From Allodiplogaster sudhausi (lineage: Eukaryota; Nematoda; Chromadorea; Rhabditida; Diplogasteridae), in the NCBI GenBank assembly GCA_945643635.1, contig CALZFC010000009.1, positions 7,248,501-7,312,500 on the forward strand: DNA of 64,000 nucleotides, in the 5' to 3' direction. Below are positions 30,801 through 43,416 of the stretch, in pieces. The position numbers and the translations under genes are program-made. The number at the start of each line of letters is the position of its first letter. Positions within the stretch are counted from its first letter, which is position 1. A model generated the notes under the pieces. It was not told where the DNA came from, searched no databases, and was given only the letters and a program-made list of their open reading frames with translations.

Positions 30801-33800
30801 CCCCCATTCTTGTCATTTTTCGTCCATAACTGCTTTTTCCCCCGATATAATTTTCGACTACTATTATCAAAAAAGCGACAACATTCCGTTGAAATTCTCA
30901 TAAAAAATAGTTTTCTGTTTTTCAGGTAGTTTCGTGGGACAAGGACAAGTTCCTGGCGGAGCAGCGGCCCCAGTACCAAGGATATCTCGCATCGCTGCTC
31001 GGCCACGACGGAGCGCAGTATCTCGAGCAGGCCAGTTCTGTCGTTCTGATATACAGTAATGGCAGAGATCGGATACATCGCTTTTCTTAATATCATATGG
31101 CATATGTATGCTGCTCGTAAGTGACACTTGCAGAGAGTGAAAGCCACTGTCAAGACCGAGCAGAAAATGAGGTATTGCGCCTGGAAACCAAAGTGGGTTT
31201 GGCTGAAAACGCTGGTTGTGCCAAAAAAAAAAGTTCTTCAAAAACATGATGAATTGTGACTTTGGGGGGATGAGTGTGAGTCTGTCAAATCGAGCGCACC
31301 TTCTTTCCGGGGACTCTTTTGTATTGAATGCCATTTCAGTTCATCCATCACCGGCTGATTGCACTGAACACTGGCTGCCCGATCAACGACGAATTCGAGA
31401 AGGAAGCTGCTTCCTTCGATGCAAAGATCAAGAGTCAGGTAAGTCTGCATCCTGTAGTGTATGAATTTGACATATCGATTATCTCCTATGGCCTACTTTG
31501 TGGTGATTCTATGCAAATACTTTGCGCCTCTAATTCTAGACGATGAACACTGAAGCCCTGCAACAAGCTGTTTCAACTGTAAGCGAGTAGTTCTCTTGTC
31601 TGGCAATTCGATTGCTCTTCCTTGTCTTGTCTCTGCGTCTCGTGTCCATTTAGTTCACTCCATACAGTCATATATGTCTCCTAGCGACCATGCACTCAAG
31701 AATGTACGAATTAGTCTTTGATTAAAAAAAGGAACGATTGATCGTCTTCTCCCTTTGATGAATCACGTCCATTGTGCAATGTGAATTGTTGAGTCTACCT
31801 CAATCCATCGTTTCTAGCAAGCATCCTTCTGTAGTTTCAAAGTGTTCCTTCCCTGCGTGCTCGGGGTGTACACTTCATTTTTTTTAATCTGGAGCATGAG
31901 TTTTAAATGTATTATATCCCACATGCAACAAGTATGGCATGCTTTACAGGTTCGCGAGAACGCAAATGATGTCATTGGCGCGCTTAAAGACAAAGTCCAA
32001 TCAATCCAGGCAAGTTATGGGTTTTTACGCTTTCAAATTCCCATGTGCTAATATGAGGATACCAATCTTTTTAATTCTTTGAGATCCGCGAAAAGTTTGG
32101 CAAGTTAACGGCGCGCGAAATTCGCAAGAGTCGAAGCGGCAAACGGGCGGCGCGAAAGGCGAGCAGCCACATGACGAAGAGCGTGGAGCGCGGCCCGAAC
32201 GGAGCCTTCCAGCCTCTCTCCTTCGAGAACATTCAATGGAGCAGCGAGCAGGACGTTAGCATCCACTTGTAACCTTCATTCTGCTAACAGACTCTTGCAT
32301 ATATACCGTAATCTCTAATAATAGTCTTTTGATTAAAAAAAAATCCAGAATACTTGATTCCATCTCCAGGGCCCGCAGTCGTCTGAGGAAGACGAGGACT
32401 CGTTGGAAGGAGAGGGGGCGGCTGGGGCGATCGGCGACCTGATCGACCTCGGCGACACTCCGACAAAGGAATCGCCGCCGCGTCCTCCACCGGCGCCCCA
32501 CTCCGGCCGCGCCTCTGCCCCCATCGACTTTGACGACCTCCTCGCGCAGCCTTCTCGCGTCGCGCCGCCTCAGCACCAGCCACCGTCACTCCCACGACCA
32601 GCACTCGTCAGTTCGCAACGAGCCAACGCTTTTCTGACTACTTTTACGAATATGAAATATGTTAAAAGGCAACTCGAATATTCTAGTTTTCAAGTTATTA
32701 TTCGAATAGCCTAGTTTTCAAGAGGGAATAGAAAGAAGAGAAGATATTGACTTCTCTGGTTTTCCACAATGACCCTAATTAGGCTGGAACCGAGCCTAAG
32801 AGCCTTCCTGGATTTGCCATATTTGGTCGACCAAAAGTATAATTAGGCTCGGAAGCCGCACAGTTAGGGCTCACTTTTTGCCTAATTAGGCACATGTAGC
32901 AAACTTTATCCTGTATGCATAAAGAGATATTTTCAAACATTTTTTTCACAAACAGACATTCTTAAAGTGATGTTCAACAATGGAAAAATGTTTCTGAGTA
33001 TGAAGTAACAAAAAAAAACATAACAATCATAACAAAATGACCCTGAGAGAGTGAGGTACACGAGAAATCAACCCTTTTAAGAAAACGTGGACTCTGAGGG
33101 TGGAAAAAGCTGACAGCTTAGTCGTTGACTTGATCTCCTCCTAACTTTCTCTTCTTTGCACGCGCATCCGTTGTGTAGTATGTGAAGTAGTGAGCCCAGA
33201 GGTCGCAGACGGAGCTCTCCAATTCCTTTTTCTTCTTCTCATCAGCACCAGCGAAAGTAATCGCCGCCAAGAACGCATCTGTAACGAAATTATTTGTAAG
33301 TATCTTATTTACTGAGTAATTTGAAAACTTGCCTGTGCATCCGTTGAGGATGGTGAAGAGAATTGCTCTCTTTCCCTCATTCGGCTTTGCAGCTACCGTG
33401 TAATGATGACGCACCGAGAGAGGAATGATCTTAATTATAGAAAATTAAAGCTAAACTTTGCTATAATCAAGTTAAGAACCTCCTCCATTGCATGCCGAGA
33501 CACGTGCTTGACAACAGCACGAAGAGTGCCGGTTTTGGAAGGGCACGTGCCGAAGACCTCGAGTATGTCGCCCTTTCCTAGATGCAATGCCGGACATGGC
33601 TCCTTCTTGAACCGTGTGTAACCAGTCGACTGGAGAAAAGTGCATCTCGTAGACTGAATGCGCGTAACAGTACGCTGCGCCAACGTGAAACCCATCAGAT
33701 CTGCTTTTGATAAAAGGGCCAATCGATCGAGTAGCTCGGCCTAGAAAACATATTTACTTTATCTTAATTTAACTTTATCCTAACACTAACACTCAGTTCC

Positions 33801-35715
33801 TGGTGGGAATGTCTTTGTTCTTGTCCCACTGTCATAGCAATAGAAGCATGCACCAGCAGAGGAATGATGGCGCAACCCGAAAACTTTACGCCGGGCCTAT
33901 TAACGTAGTTTTCGCAAAAGCTTAAACAAAATCCATCCATTACAATAAAAGTTTACCGGATCGTCGTGAGCACCAGTTACAACTCTCGCATCGATTTTGA
34001 CGTCATTCCATTTTTCAACGCGAGCCAGCTCATGAACGATGTACCGAAGCAAGCGGTCATGAACAGCTGTTGATGGCTCAGTTGCTCCAAGAAAAATGGC
34101 TCCCAAAACCACCGATCCTTCCTTTGCCCGGTGGGCATCATCAAGATCAAGAGCCATAAGTCCAAGGGGCCAACATTTTAGCCTGCATTTAAGTAAATAA
34201 CTAGGCCAAAGAGCGACAGCTGGTCTAACCGGGAGTGCCCCTTAAGACGGACTCCGTCCCAACTTGATAGAAAGCTTAGTGGCTGTAGGTCCTTCTCCAC
34301 TTTCACTCTGTGTTGGAAGAAAGGCCAAGCTAATGGTGACTCGACAATCACGCCGGATGCGACTGCCTCGTGAATCTTGCAAATGTGCTTGTAGTGGGAA
34401 TTCAGGAGTCGAAACACTAGCTGAGCAATGTTCGCGAGAACAACTGTGGATTTGGCAGGTCCGTCAGAGCAAAAACATCTATAACAACAATACTGTCTTC
34501 CTGAGTGACAAATAGAAGAATAACAATAATACCTCTCAACATCCGAGCTGCAGCGAGCACACAATATTAAATTGTGCGCGTGATATGTCTTATTGTTTAG
34601 AAATGAACTCATGAAACGTTCATGCGGCGAGGGATGAGCGGAGAAGTAAAGTGTTAAACCTAGATGAGTTGCATAAAACACAATAAAATGTGCTGAAACA
34701 TATAAACATTTAACATACTTGCTTGGCTGAAGCTGCTGTCCAATAAATGCTGTAGTTGGCCTAGAACTTGCGAAGGCATGGATGCCAAGTCTTCGACAGC
34801 ACAACCTTAATCGACAAACATGAGATCGAATCATAACTCGCTCATAAGCAAAAGTAATGCATGTTGAATGAACCATTTGTAAAAAAAAGAAACTTATTTG
34901 CAAAACATCATAAAAGCATTGCATCAACATATCAGTTTTCATTTTTTGTGTAAAAATTAGAATAAAAGCATACCTTCTTCATTGACAATTGGATCCACTG
35001 AAGAGTCATCAAAGTCAAGAAAGATATCTTCATGGCCGTCATCGCTCTCAGTCGCCAGGACATCCACGAAATCATCTTCAGATTCTTCTCGCGAAGCGAA
35101 TGTATCAGCCACCCGCACATCGATGTCCGATAGGCGCTGATACCTCCTCTTTCTTCGATTGACGAAACGATTATCCATCTACCTGCAACTCACGAAAGCA
35201 ACGTCAGCTTAATGAATGAAACATGAACTTCAAACAGAAAACAAGCAAATTATATGAAGTCGCAAAGGTTTAAGCTCCCGCTTTCGTTTTCAACTCAAGA
35301 GTTTCTAACGCAATTTATCGCCACACACCCACTACCGTATTATTCGCACCAAAACTTTTTAGGCAAGAGACTGCCTAGACTAGGCAGGAGTTTGCCTAAT
35401 TAGGCTAGGAATCCCGCTCCAGCCTCACTAGGCACATTGTGAAAAACCAGAGTTCAGGCCCGCACTTCTCTGCCCGCTCCTGCACCTACTCAGCCCTACA
35501 CGAATCCCTTCTACAACATGCAGCACGTGCGACAGCCCCCCCTTCCTCTCCTGCCGCCAGCTTCGCCAAGTATGCTCGGTGGTGGTTTCCCATCCGTGCC
35601 CTCCAGTCTGCCTCCTCCTCTCCCCATCCGCACTGCGCCTCTCACTCTGCCACCGCAACACAACCAGCGCCCCCAACCCTCCTCGAAGCCAACAACCTGG
35701 GAGACCTTTGACTAA
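27860..35715 (+). CDS. rme-4: DENND1/connecdenn homologue (RME-4), Rab35 exchange factor
   Basis: Eighteen exons, 1,986 nt, 661 residues: 27860-27870, 27916-28077, 28395-28511, 28589-28637, 28822-28911, 29083-29198, 29374-29472, 29965-30067, 30181-30273, 30604-30738, 30926-31034, 31134-31171, 31340-31438, 31540-31578, 31950-32009, 32084-32254, 32370-32606 and 35458-35715. DENND1 proteins activate Rab35 in endocytic recycling and bind clathrin and AP-2. Seen: the start MNSR (11-nt exon), uDENN FDVFCEV and YGFCRYTP, central LKERRILFTGRKLS and ISAPMPYIIGIP, and a tail with DLIDLG, FDDLL, an NPF and a terminal WETFD, all typical endocytic-adaptor motifs. The introns after 27870 and 32009 are GC-AG. 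The last intron contains a DNA transposon. Confidence 0.93.
32754..32785. repeat. Left terminal inverted repeat, transposon A
   Basis: Begins CTCTGGTTTTCCACAATG. It pairs with the reverse complement of 35421-35452 with a few mismatches. Confidence 0.9.
33118..35178 (-). CDS. Transposon A protein(s): CACTA/Mirage-like transposase fragment plus conserved C-terminal region
   Basis: Minus-strand exons include about 35178-34974 (MDNRF..., acidic, DDxVDV), 34659-34533 (LYFSAHPSPHERFMSSFLNN, then a Cys pair), 34502-34203 and 34187-33959. The last continues through an intron into GAHDDPARRKVFGL and ACFYCYDSG. The order 'LGAIFLGATEPS', D-D-P-A-R, then a C-x2-C knuckle resembles the Tnp_21-type transposases of CACTA/CMC elements. 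Further 3' (33722-33118) lies a region shared with transposon B: GKGDILEVFG, AVVKHVSR, HHYTVAAKPN and CDLWAHYFTYYTT, ending at TAA/TAG near 33120. Its function is unknown. Whether this is one or two proteins, and intact, is not resolved. Confidence 0.6.
35421..35452. repeat. Right terminal inverted repeat, transposon A
   Basis: Ends CACATTGTG...CCAGAG. It is followed by TT and then the CAG acceptor of the last RME-4 exon. Confidence 0.9.
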
Positions 35716-36266
35716 GCAACACAGAGAGATATGTCTAACGAATCATTTTTATTAGGCATTCAAGTTTTTAATCTTCACCTTTTTATGCCAACAACGATTG
35801 TAACAACTTTTTTCTGTGATATGCGTAAATTACTAGGTCATAACAAGCTGTACAGCTTTCATGGTTCTGTCAGATGCAAACTATTATAGGTATATAATAG
35901 ATTTTTTTTTATTGTATTTGGGAAAAGATACTGCGCTGGCGGCAGTCATACAGTTATGTACATCTTTTTGGGCATTATTTATTGAAGGGTACTTCCCATA
36001 CCTATGCTTGTCTGTCCTCGCTGTAATTCTACGTTTCACATTTTCTACGCTCTGGCGCATTCTTCTTGGTGTCATATGATTTTGCAACGATTTCTAACGA
36101 GGTATTCAATAATGGAAAAGACCATTATCTTGTACTTTGCTAAACCAGTCAGTGTGCTATATTGCCTATTCGCCTCTGAATGCAAAACGTGACGTCATCT
36201 TTATTTGTTTGGTGGTGCGTGTGAACGCGTTCCTATGTTATTTCCATCTCTGCAATTTTTAACAGG

Positions 36267-36272
36267 AATAAA
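36267..36272 (+). terminator. Possible polyadenylation signal of RME-4 homologue
   Basis: AATAAA about 550 bp after the stop codon at 35715. Assignment rests only on position. Confidence 0.3.
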
Positions 36273-37108
36273 AGAAGAAGTGCATTAGTAACTGGCAAAG
36301 AAAAGAAGTGAGACACTGACTGGTTGCTAAAAGAAGAAGAATAAAAGGGAGAAGCAGCCGTTTGCTGGAGCGTCTTTGCGACGGAAGAAGAAGCTTGTTC
36401 GATTGCGTGATGGGCCTGACCTTTCGGGCACGCTTTCGAAATGACATCAAGTGAAAAACGTCTGCCTTCCTTCTGACATTTGGGTCCTTAACGCCTACTC
36501 CAAAGGCGAAAGAAGCCGCCAATTGGAAATAAAATATTGCAGTGACACGGAGCCACAAGAGCACAGCAGTCCCCAATTCATTCAGCGAAGACAGTTCTAT
36601 CCCAAAATTGCTCTTCATTAGCAAAGGAAAAATCCTTCTTTTTTGCGTTCACGTGGCCGTTAAAATTGCTTGTGTTTTAAAATAGCCGATATTTTAGTGG
36701 ATGCGGAATTAGATTGAGCATCCGCCTGCAGTTGACAGGGTGGACACTTCGGAGGGGCACCCGCTGCAGTAGAAGATGGATCCTTTCTCAAGGGGCGAGT
36801 TTGGTGGGAGAGAGAAGGAATCCTCAGAGGAGAACAAGAAGGGGGAAGAGAAAGGACCGATTCATTGGCAGGCCCAGAGGGCCTTCAATGCACTTCCATC
36901 CTCGGAAAAGTATTCTATCTTCCCTTCCATTCCTGATTTACTTCTTTCCCTTTGTCATCTTTCTCGTTCTTTTGCTTTTTCTAGCTTTCTCTTGTTTCTA
37001 GAGAGTTGCATTTCAGAGAGTCTCAAACCAGAGGCAGATGCTATTTCTGGAGATCCCATGCATATATGCATATTGTCAGTGGATCTTCAAATTCTATGTT
37101 ATGGTCTT

Positions 37109-37153
<45 letters not shown>

Positions 37154-37949
37154 CTCTTTCTCGCTCTCTCTCACTCACTTTTCTTGTTTCTACTCTCTCC
37201 ATATCTATCTCCTCCTTCCCACTCTTCCTACCCCCCCCCCCCTTATTCTCCCATTGCACCACGCACGGAACACATTCCACATGCTTGCTGATGCATGCAT
37301 AGTAATCTGATATCGGCAACATGAGCGTGAGATGTGAACAAAAGGTTTTCATACGGTGTCCCACCGTTGGCCGTGTGCAGATTCGGCAACCTCTATCTGT
37401 CTATCTCCCTCTCTTTATCTCCCTCTCTCTCTCTATCTCCCTCTCTTTATCTCCCTCTCTCCATCTCTCTCTCTCTTTCTCTCTCTATCTCTTCCCATCT
37501 CTCTCTCTCTCTCTCTGCCTCTTTATCTCTCCATCCCAATCCTCCTCCTCTCCCTCAATCTCCCCAGCTCCTTCCACTGCCAGTTCCCCAGCTACGCTGG
37601 CTTCCTTTCTCCTTTCTTCTCTCTCCATCCTGCCTTTTATCTTCGCCCGTCTGCGACAGCACTGACCAGGTGCCGTTCCTCATGGCGGTTTACCTTACCC
37701 AACCGAAGAATGTCTGCCAAAGAACCTTCCTTTCTCTCCCTCTCTCTCGCTCTCTCTCGCTTTCTCACTCCATCTATCGTTCTCTCTGTCCCCCTCGCGG
37801 TGTCATCAGTCTACTTTACTTCGGGTCCTAGAACCTCTAAACAGCAATAGCTTACCTAGTCGCGCTCCTTCGCAGGCAATGCGTCACTTCTCGCGTGCTT
37901 CTTTGGCTAGTAGCGCTGAATATGAACGCATCTCACTAGTTCGCTCTCA

Positions 37950-37964
37950 CTCTCCCACTCTCTC

Positions 37965-38024
<60 letters not shown>

Positions 38025-38266
38025 GCTCTCTCTGTCTCTCTATCCTCTCCGTCTCTCTCTCTCTCTAACCTTTCTCGCTCTAGCTCTTCCTCTTCGACTC
38101 AGGAGACCGAAGAAGAAGCTGAGATTGTGGCTGCATGCACAATGCTTCTTTTCGTCTTTGCGTACTAGCCAAAAACTGCGATGTAAATCGTTTTTCGCGT
38201 CTTCATCTATTCAAGCGTCTTCGTGTCGCATTCTCTTCTTTTGCAAGCTTTTTTGGTCTTCGTCTC

Positions 38267-38315
<49 letters not shown>

Positions 38316-38880
38316 TCTCTCTCTTCCTCTCTCTCTCTCTCTGTCTCTCTCATTTATCCTTACTCTACATCTTACCCTCTCTCTTTATCTATCTCTCTCA
38401 CTCTTACCCATACTCTCCATCTTACTCTCTCACTCTTTTGCTCTCTCTCTCCATCTTTTCCCTTCTGTTTTTACCTCCTTCGCCCCCTCGACGTCCGCGT
38501 CGATCTCAAAGACGCTAGGAAGACGAGGAAACTCGTCGGCCGCATCGCCGTATTCGCATAGCAGCAGAGAGGCAATAGGCAATAAAGAGGAAGGGACTTG
38601 GGGGAGAGATATAGAGCGCGAGTAATATGAGAGAAAGGAGAGAGAGAGAGAGAGACAGAGACAGAGAGAGAGCGAGCGAGCCAGAAAGATAGAGTAGGGG
38701 TGACAGAGACAGAGAGAGAGAGAGAGAAAGAGGGGAAAGAGAGAGAAAGAGAAAGATAGAGTAGGGGTGACAGAGACAAAGAGAGAGAGGGAGAAAGAGT
38801 GCGAGAAACAGTGAGCGCGAGAAAGATAAAGCGAGAGAGAGACAGAGACAGAGGGCGAGAGAGAGAGATGAGCTTGGCAT
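37950..38880. repeat. Inverted arrangement of CT- and GA-rich arrays
   Basis: About 500 bp of CT-rich repeat (37950-38465) is followed, after a short unique spacer, by about 245 bp of GA-rich repeat (38635-38880) on the same strand. The two are mutually complementary and could pair as a long imperfect hairpin. Confidence 0.8.
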
Positions 38881-39064
38881 GAAAGAGACGATTATCGCCG
38901 CCTTTAGCCGGCTTCATCACCCGCCTCTTCTTCTTGCCGACGCCTTCTTCAGTCTCCTAATCCCCAGTTATAATAATGTGCTCACAATACGGGGCATCCG
39001 GATTGCCTCCCTCAGTTCTTGAAGGGCGCGAATCATCAAGCGTCTTTCATCCGTCAGGGAGGCT

Positions 39065-39102
<38 letters not shown>

Positions 39103-39872
39103 ATCTCTTTCTCTCTCTGTCTCTCCCTCTCTCTGTTTCTCGCTCTCTCCGTTCACTCCACCTTCCTTGACGTTATGTCTACAGCTCGCACTCTTTCCAC
39201 AGCGGACAAGAATCTTCACGTGCCTGCATATCTTTATACCAGAATATCTCCTCGCGTCATTTGTCACTCCATTTTTCAAGCCGTTTCAGACGCTCTCTCA
39301 AGAACTATTCTCTGTCGAAGTTTTGACTCGCTCCTTCTCTCTCTCTCTCTACGTCTCTCTCTTCTCATTGTCTGTACTGTCTCTCACTATCTGTCTCTCG
39401 CTCGTACTTTCCTTCGCTTTTCAAACCTTTTTCCCTAGCATTATCGCGTACACTCATAGCATTGGAATGACACTCTTTACAGTGCAGTTAGAGGGCGTGT
39501 GAGTGGCCGTGGCAGCTGCAGACACCCTTCTTCTTCGACTCTTATCTCTCTTCCCTTTCTCTCACTGTCTCTTTCTCTTTCTCTCTCTTCCTCTTTCTAC
39601 CCTCTCTCTCTCCCTCTCTCTCTCTATCTCTCTCTCTCTCTCTCTCCTTCTCCTGGCTGAGTGATGGTGTATCCGAAGAAGAAGCAGTCCGTCGCCATCG
39701 ATGCCGACCATTCCTTCTCGGTCAGTCACATATCAATCTAATCTCTTTTGAAACAACTATTTGTTTATTTATGTGGCAGTATCTTTTAAAAAAAATCTAG
39801 AGAAGAAAAAGACAAGTGACCTATGAAAAAAAACATAAAGACCAAAAATACAATACAGAATATTTATTGCTT

Positions 39873-39900
39873 CTCTGGTTTTCCCGAGTGAGCATAATTA
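39873..39900. repeat. Left terminal inverted repeat, transposon B
   Basis: 28 bp, identical to the reverse complement of 43768-43795. Confidence 0.95.
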
Positions 39901-40113
39901 GATTTGAGACGAATTTGCAGCCTAATTAAGGCTGTTTTTTGCATCATGATATCTGGTGTGGAACTACCGTAATGTTTTGGTGTTGCGATAAATTGAAATA
40001 GTCACCTTGAGTTGGAAATGAAAATGAAAGCTGCTATGTAAGCTGGAAATGTTATATCTTGGTGATTTGTGTGTGTGTGATTTTTTTTTTCCTATTGTGT
40101 TAATTGCAGACAG

Positions 40114-43100
40114 ATGGAGAGGCGATTTGCCCAGGCGAGAAAACGCAAAACGTTGCGTGAAGTTGAAGCCCGAGCGGATGAAGTTACGTTAAGGAAGGCC
40201 TCGGATTCAGTGGAAGAAGCTGATGAAGAAAACGACGTGGATATCATGGAGACATCGAGTGGCGATGAGGGCGAGAACATCTTTGTCGATGATTTGCTGA
40301 TTACGGAGGCTCGAGCGGAAACGAAAGTCAGCTGATTTTTTTTATTTCATTGTTATTTTCTCGACAATGAAAGTGACCTGTTGTTTTCCTTTTTTTATTT
40401 CATCTTTTTTTTATGTGAATGCTAGTATTTTGAACCAACCGTTATCTTGTAGGTGTTTTCGGGGAAAGTTTATCGTCCATGTCTTCCCTTGTCCTTTGCC
40501 AGCTTCAACACTTAATTGACAGTGCATTCAGCCAGGCCGGTTTGTCACTTTTTTCCTCGTTAAATTTGAAGTATTGTGGCAAAGAAAACGCGTTTAACTC
40601 TATGTTTTTTCAAGTAAATTAAAGTTACTTTATTTAATGAGCGCAAAGCTTGTTGATGATACTGTGCTATTCGCACAGGATTGGACCTTTATTTCGCTGG
40701 TCACTTCAGTCCACACGAAAGGTTTATGCGTGCATTCTTGAACAACAAGGCGTATCCTCTGCCGTGGCCTAGCCCTCGCAGTTCAAGAAGACTGCCCATT
40801 TCTTCTCTCCGGGATCAAGTGGCATGTCAGCTTGTTTTTTTGTTTTGTTATTGGGGATGCAAAATGATTATTTAATTTTGATTATTTAATCCACTGTCGA
40901 CGATTTCTTTCGAACATTTGCATTTTGTTATGCAAAAATGCCTGAATCTCAACGTCACTCGTAATGTAGGATTCTTCATGCTTAAGAAGTTAGAATTTTT
41001 TTGTTAAAAAAAAAAAGTTTAAATTAGGAAGTAACATGTTTTGTTTAGCACTGCCCTTATCCGAGAGATCCGTCACGAGGCGCTACGTCGCTCTCGAGCT
41101 GACTTTGAGAGCATCGAGGTCGACCCGACCGCCCATTGAAGAGGCTCTGTTCTCGACTCACTATCGAGCTTCCTCGACAAGTTACAGTGCCGACTGATGA
41201 TCAAGTACATGCCTTTTTTATATATAAAAAAGTGACTTTCTTTAACCGGGTCCTTTTCGTTAGATCCCAAACGAGATTCGCCCTCTAATACATGAAGATG
41301 ACATCTTTTCTCTTTGCCATACCATACGCGGCCGTCGGTATGCTTGCACCGGATCAGCATCATATGACGATACTCATATTATGTACCGATTTGGATATAC
41401 TGTTCGTTACGGGAAACTTCTTGGGTTTCTTCTTGCGGGTCAAAATGGAGACAGAGCAGTTATCTCGCAGATTAGAGTTGGAAAGCGGCATAGTGATCTT
41501 CTCATCCGCACTTGCTAGGGAAGGTTTAGATGTTAAATTCCGAGAACTCACTTAGAGATATCTTTAAATTTTTAATAATGGTGCGTCTGGATAAGCTATT
41601 TTAAAGGGTTATGAATCGGCGTGTTGAAAGAATGTCTGGTGGAAGCGCCCAGACTCCCAGTTCTAGTGGTAGAGGTATAGGCCAGACTCGCATTTCTCGT
41701 GGCAGAGGGATCCCCCAGACTCCCAGTTCTAGTCGCCGAGGAGGCGCCCATGCTTCTAGTGGACTACGGCTGCCAATGTCGCAAGCGCACTATCGGCATG
41801 AATACCGACAACAAATCAAGAGGGTTGGCACAAATAAAAAGGAAATAATGAGAAAAGATATCTATTTCAGAGCCTCCTTTGCGACAGCGACGGCGAGCAA
41901 ATTGTCGAAGAGAACAACGGAGACATCATACTCCCCCGCGGATCCGGCTTCGATTCTGGAGGGGAAGAAGGCGATGCAGGGCAGAATCACCTCGGATTTT
42001 CGCAGAAAAACGAGGTATGTAAAAATAGAGGGAACGGATTACCTCGCCCATCATTGTCTTATTCTCAGGGATGCAAATCAAGTGAGTTGTTTGGTGACGG
42101 TAAATTTTGTATGACGAAGATTGATGAATTTTTCATCGATCTGGGCGATAATTCTGAGGATACTCAACGTGGGAAGGTTAGGTCTAGCTATTTTAGCAGC
42201 TTAAAATCCTAGTAGAACAAGTTACCTTTTCCAAGGAGAAGTTCAAATCTGAAACGCGTGACATGACGGGAATTTCATACCGTACCCTGTCTGAGTTGGC
42301 GCGAAATTGCTCTGAGGAAATGTTCCCCGTTTACGCTACCCTCATCGACATGCTCAGATACGTCAGTTCTGAAATCTTTTTCAGAAAATTAAAAAAAAGC
42401 ACGTACAGATTAAAAAGTTTATTCTTAGATGGAACTTTCAACTGAGCGTCGAGTTTTCAAGGATAGAAAGGGTCCTGTTGACAAGGTTATGCAGACAAAT
42501 AAGTTTAGTTAAAACTGACTATCTCGTTCGCCTCAGGAAACTCTGGAGGTTACGTTCAACAGACGAGAAGCCCAAGCGTTGCCTCGTTCACCTACATTCT
42601 TGTTCGCTCCTATTGCGGGAGGTTCGATTTTACTCATTCCATTCTGTTCCTATTCAAATCTACTTTCACTTAGGGAAAAGCGACATAATCGAGGTCTTCG
42701 GCAATCCCATCAGCGAGCAACTCCCTGCGAAACGTCGTTAAGCACGTTTCTCGTCGTGCCATTGAGCAGGTTCGATAACTCTTCATTATACCAAAATTTT
42801 TAGCCAAATGTGCATACTTAAGATCATCCCGATGCGAGTCCGGCACCGATACACTGTTGCTGCGAAGCCGAATGACGGGAAGACCGCGATACCGTCTTCC
42901 ATCCTCAATGCATGTGTCGGTATGTGTTTTTTATGCCATAATTATTTTTAGGTATGATTCTGTTATAGTCTCTCCTCACATCTGATTGCAAATTTTGATT
43001 TCAGATGCTTTCTTGGCCTCTATCACCTTCCCTGATGGCGACGGGAAGAAGAAAAATGCGATCGAGAGCACCGTCTGTGATCTGTGGTCCCATTACTTCA

Positions 43101-43260
43101 CATACTACACGTATGTTTTTAACAGTGCATTTTTTCTATATAAAACAACAAAAATTCGCTAAGTCTACTGAATTGCATCATTTTCAGGACCAACGTACGA
43201 TCGAAGTTCAAGGCAAGCGGAGGCAGAAACAACGGCGGCTCGCAGAATGAGATGGAGTGA
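40114..43260 (+). CDS. Transposon B coding exons (transposase-related and second conserved region)
   Basis: Exon-like segments in order: 40114-40330 (MERRF..., acidic, like the first exon of A); about 40680-40760 (LYFAGHFSPHERFMRAFLNN, near-identical to A); about 41050-41200; about 41270-41510 (IHEDDIFSLCHTIRGRRY then VRYGKLLGFLL, resembling the C-terminus of CACTA-type transposases, ending at a stop); about 41611-42110 (Arg/Ser/Gly-rich repeats, then basic region); and about 42650-43260 (GKSDIIEVFG, RYTVAAKPND, CDLWSHYFTYYTT, stop at 43258-43260), homologous to the 3' part of A. I could not find the DDPAR/Cys-knuckle exon of A here, so the transposase may be incomplete. Frame continuity across the whole set was not established. 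Confidence 0.5.
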
Positions 43261-43302
43261 GGTCGCCACCACGAAAGTCAGCCGTCATATTCCCTCTCCT
43301 AT

Positions 43303-43416
43303 TTCTTTTCTGTGACTTTCTGTGAGTTTTATGGGTAGCATATATTTCTCCCTCTGATTCTCTTCTGTGCCTTTCTGTGGGTTTTATGGGTAACATATAT
43401 TTTTCCTTCTATTCCA
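43303..43416. repeat. Two-copy tandem repeat (~57 bp unit) in transposon B
   Basis: Two imperfect copies containing TTTCTGTG, GTTTTATGGGTA and CATATATTT, lying between the last coding segment and the right end of the element. Confidence 0.8.

Larger units (their letters stand above)
32754..35452 (-). mobile_element. DNA transposon A (2.7 kb) in the last RME-4 intron
   Basis: The ends are imperfect inverted repeats starting CTCTGGTTTT and continuing CACAATG on each side. TT lies immediately outside both ends (32752-32753 and 35453-35454), suggesting a 2-bp target duplication. Just inside the ends are several copies of a CCTAATTAGGC-like palindrome, as in CACTA-type elements whose own proteins bind subterminal repeats. 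Coding exons run antisense to RME-4. The right end is 5 bp from the RME-4 acceptor. Confidence 0.9.
35716..39872. other. Intergenic region with long CT and GA tracts
   Basis: No supported gene. CT tracts lie at about 37107-37165, 37390-37530, 37960-38060, 38270-38345, 39067-39145 and 39600-39650. A GA-rich block lies at about 38635-38880. A C12 run sits near 37231. Long Ser/Leu frames in this stretch come from the repeats. Confidence 0.85.

Noticed and set aside
34178..34942. 254-codon minus-strand frame within transposon A read as one gene
   Set aside because: It fuses exon sequence with introns; matches to transposon B and splice sites show separate exons at 34659-34533 and 34502-34203.
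37879..38625. 248-codon open frame rich in Ser and Leu
   Set aside because: It is a translation of CT microsatellites (TCT/CTC codons) without domain content; similar frames occur at every CT tract in the window.
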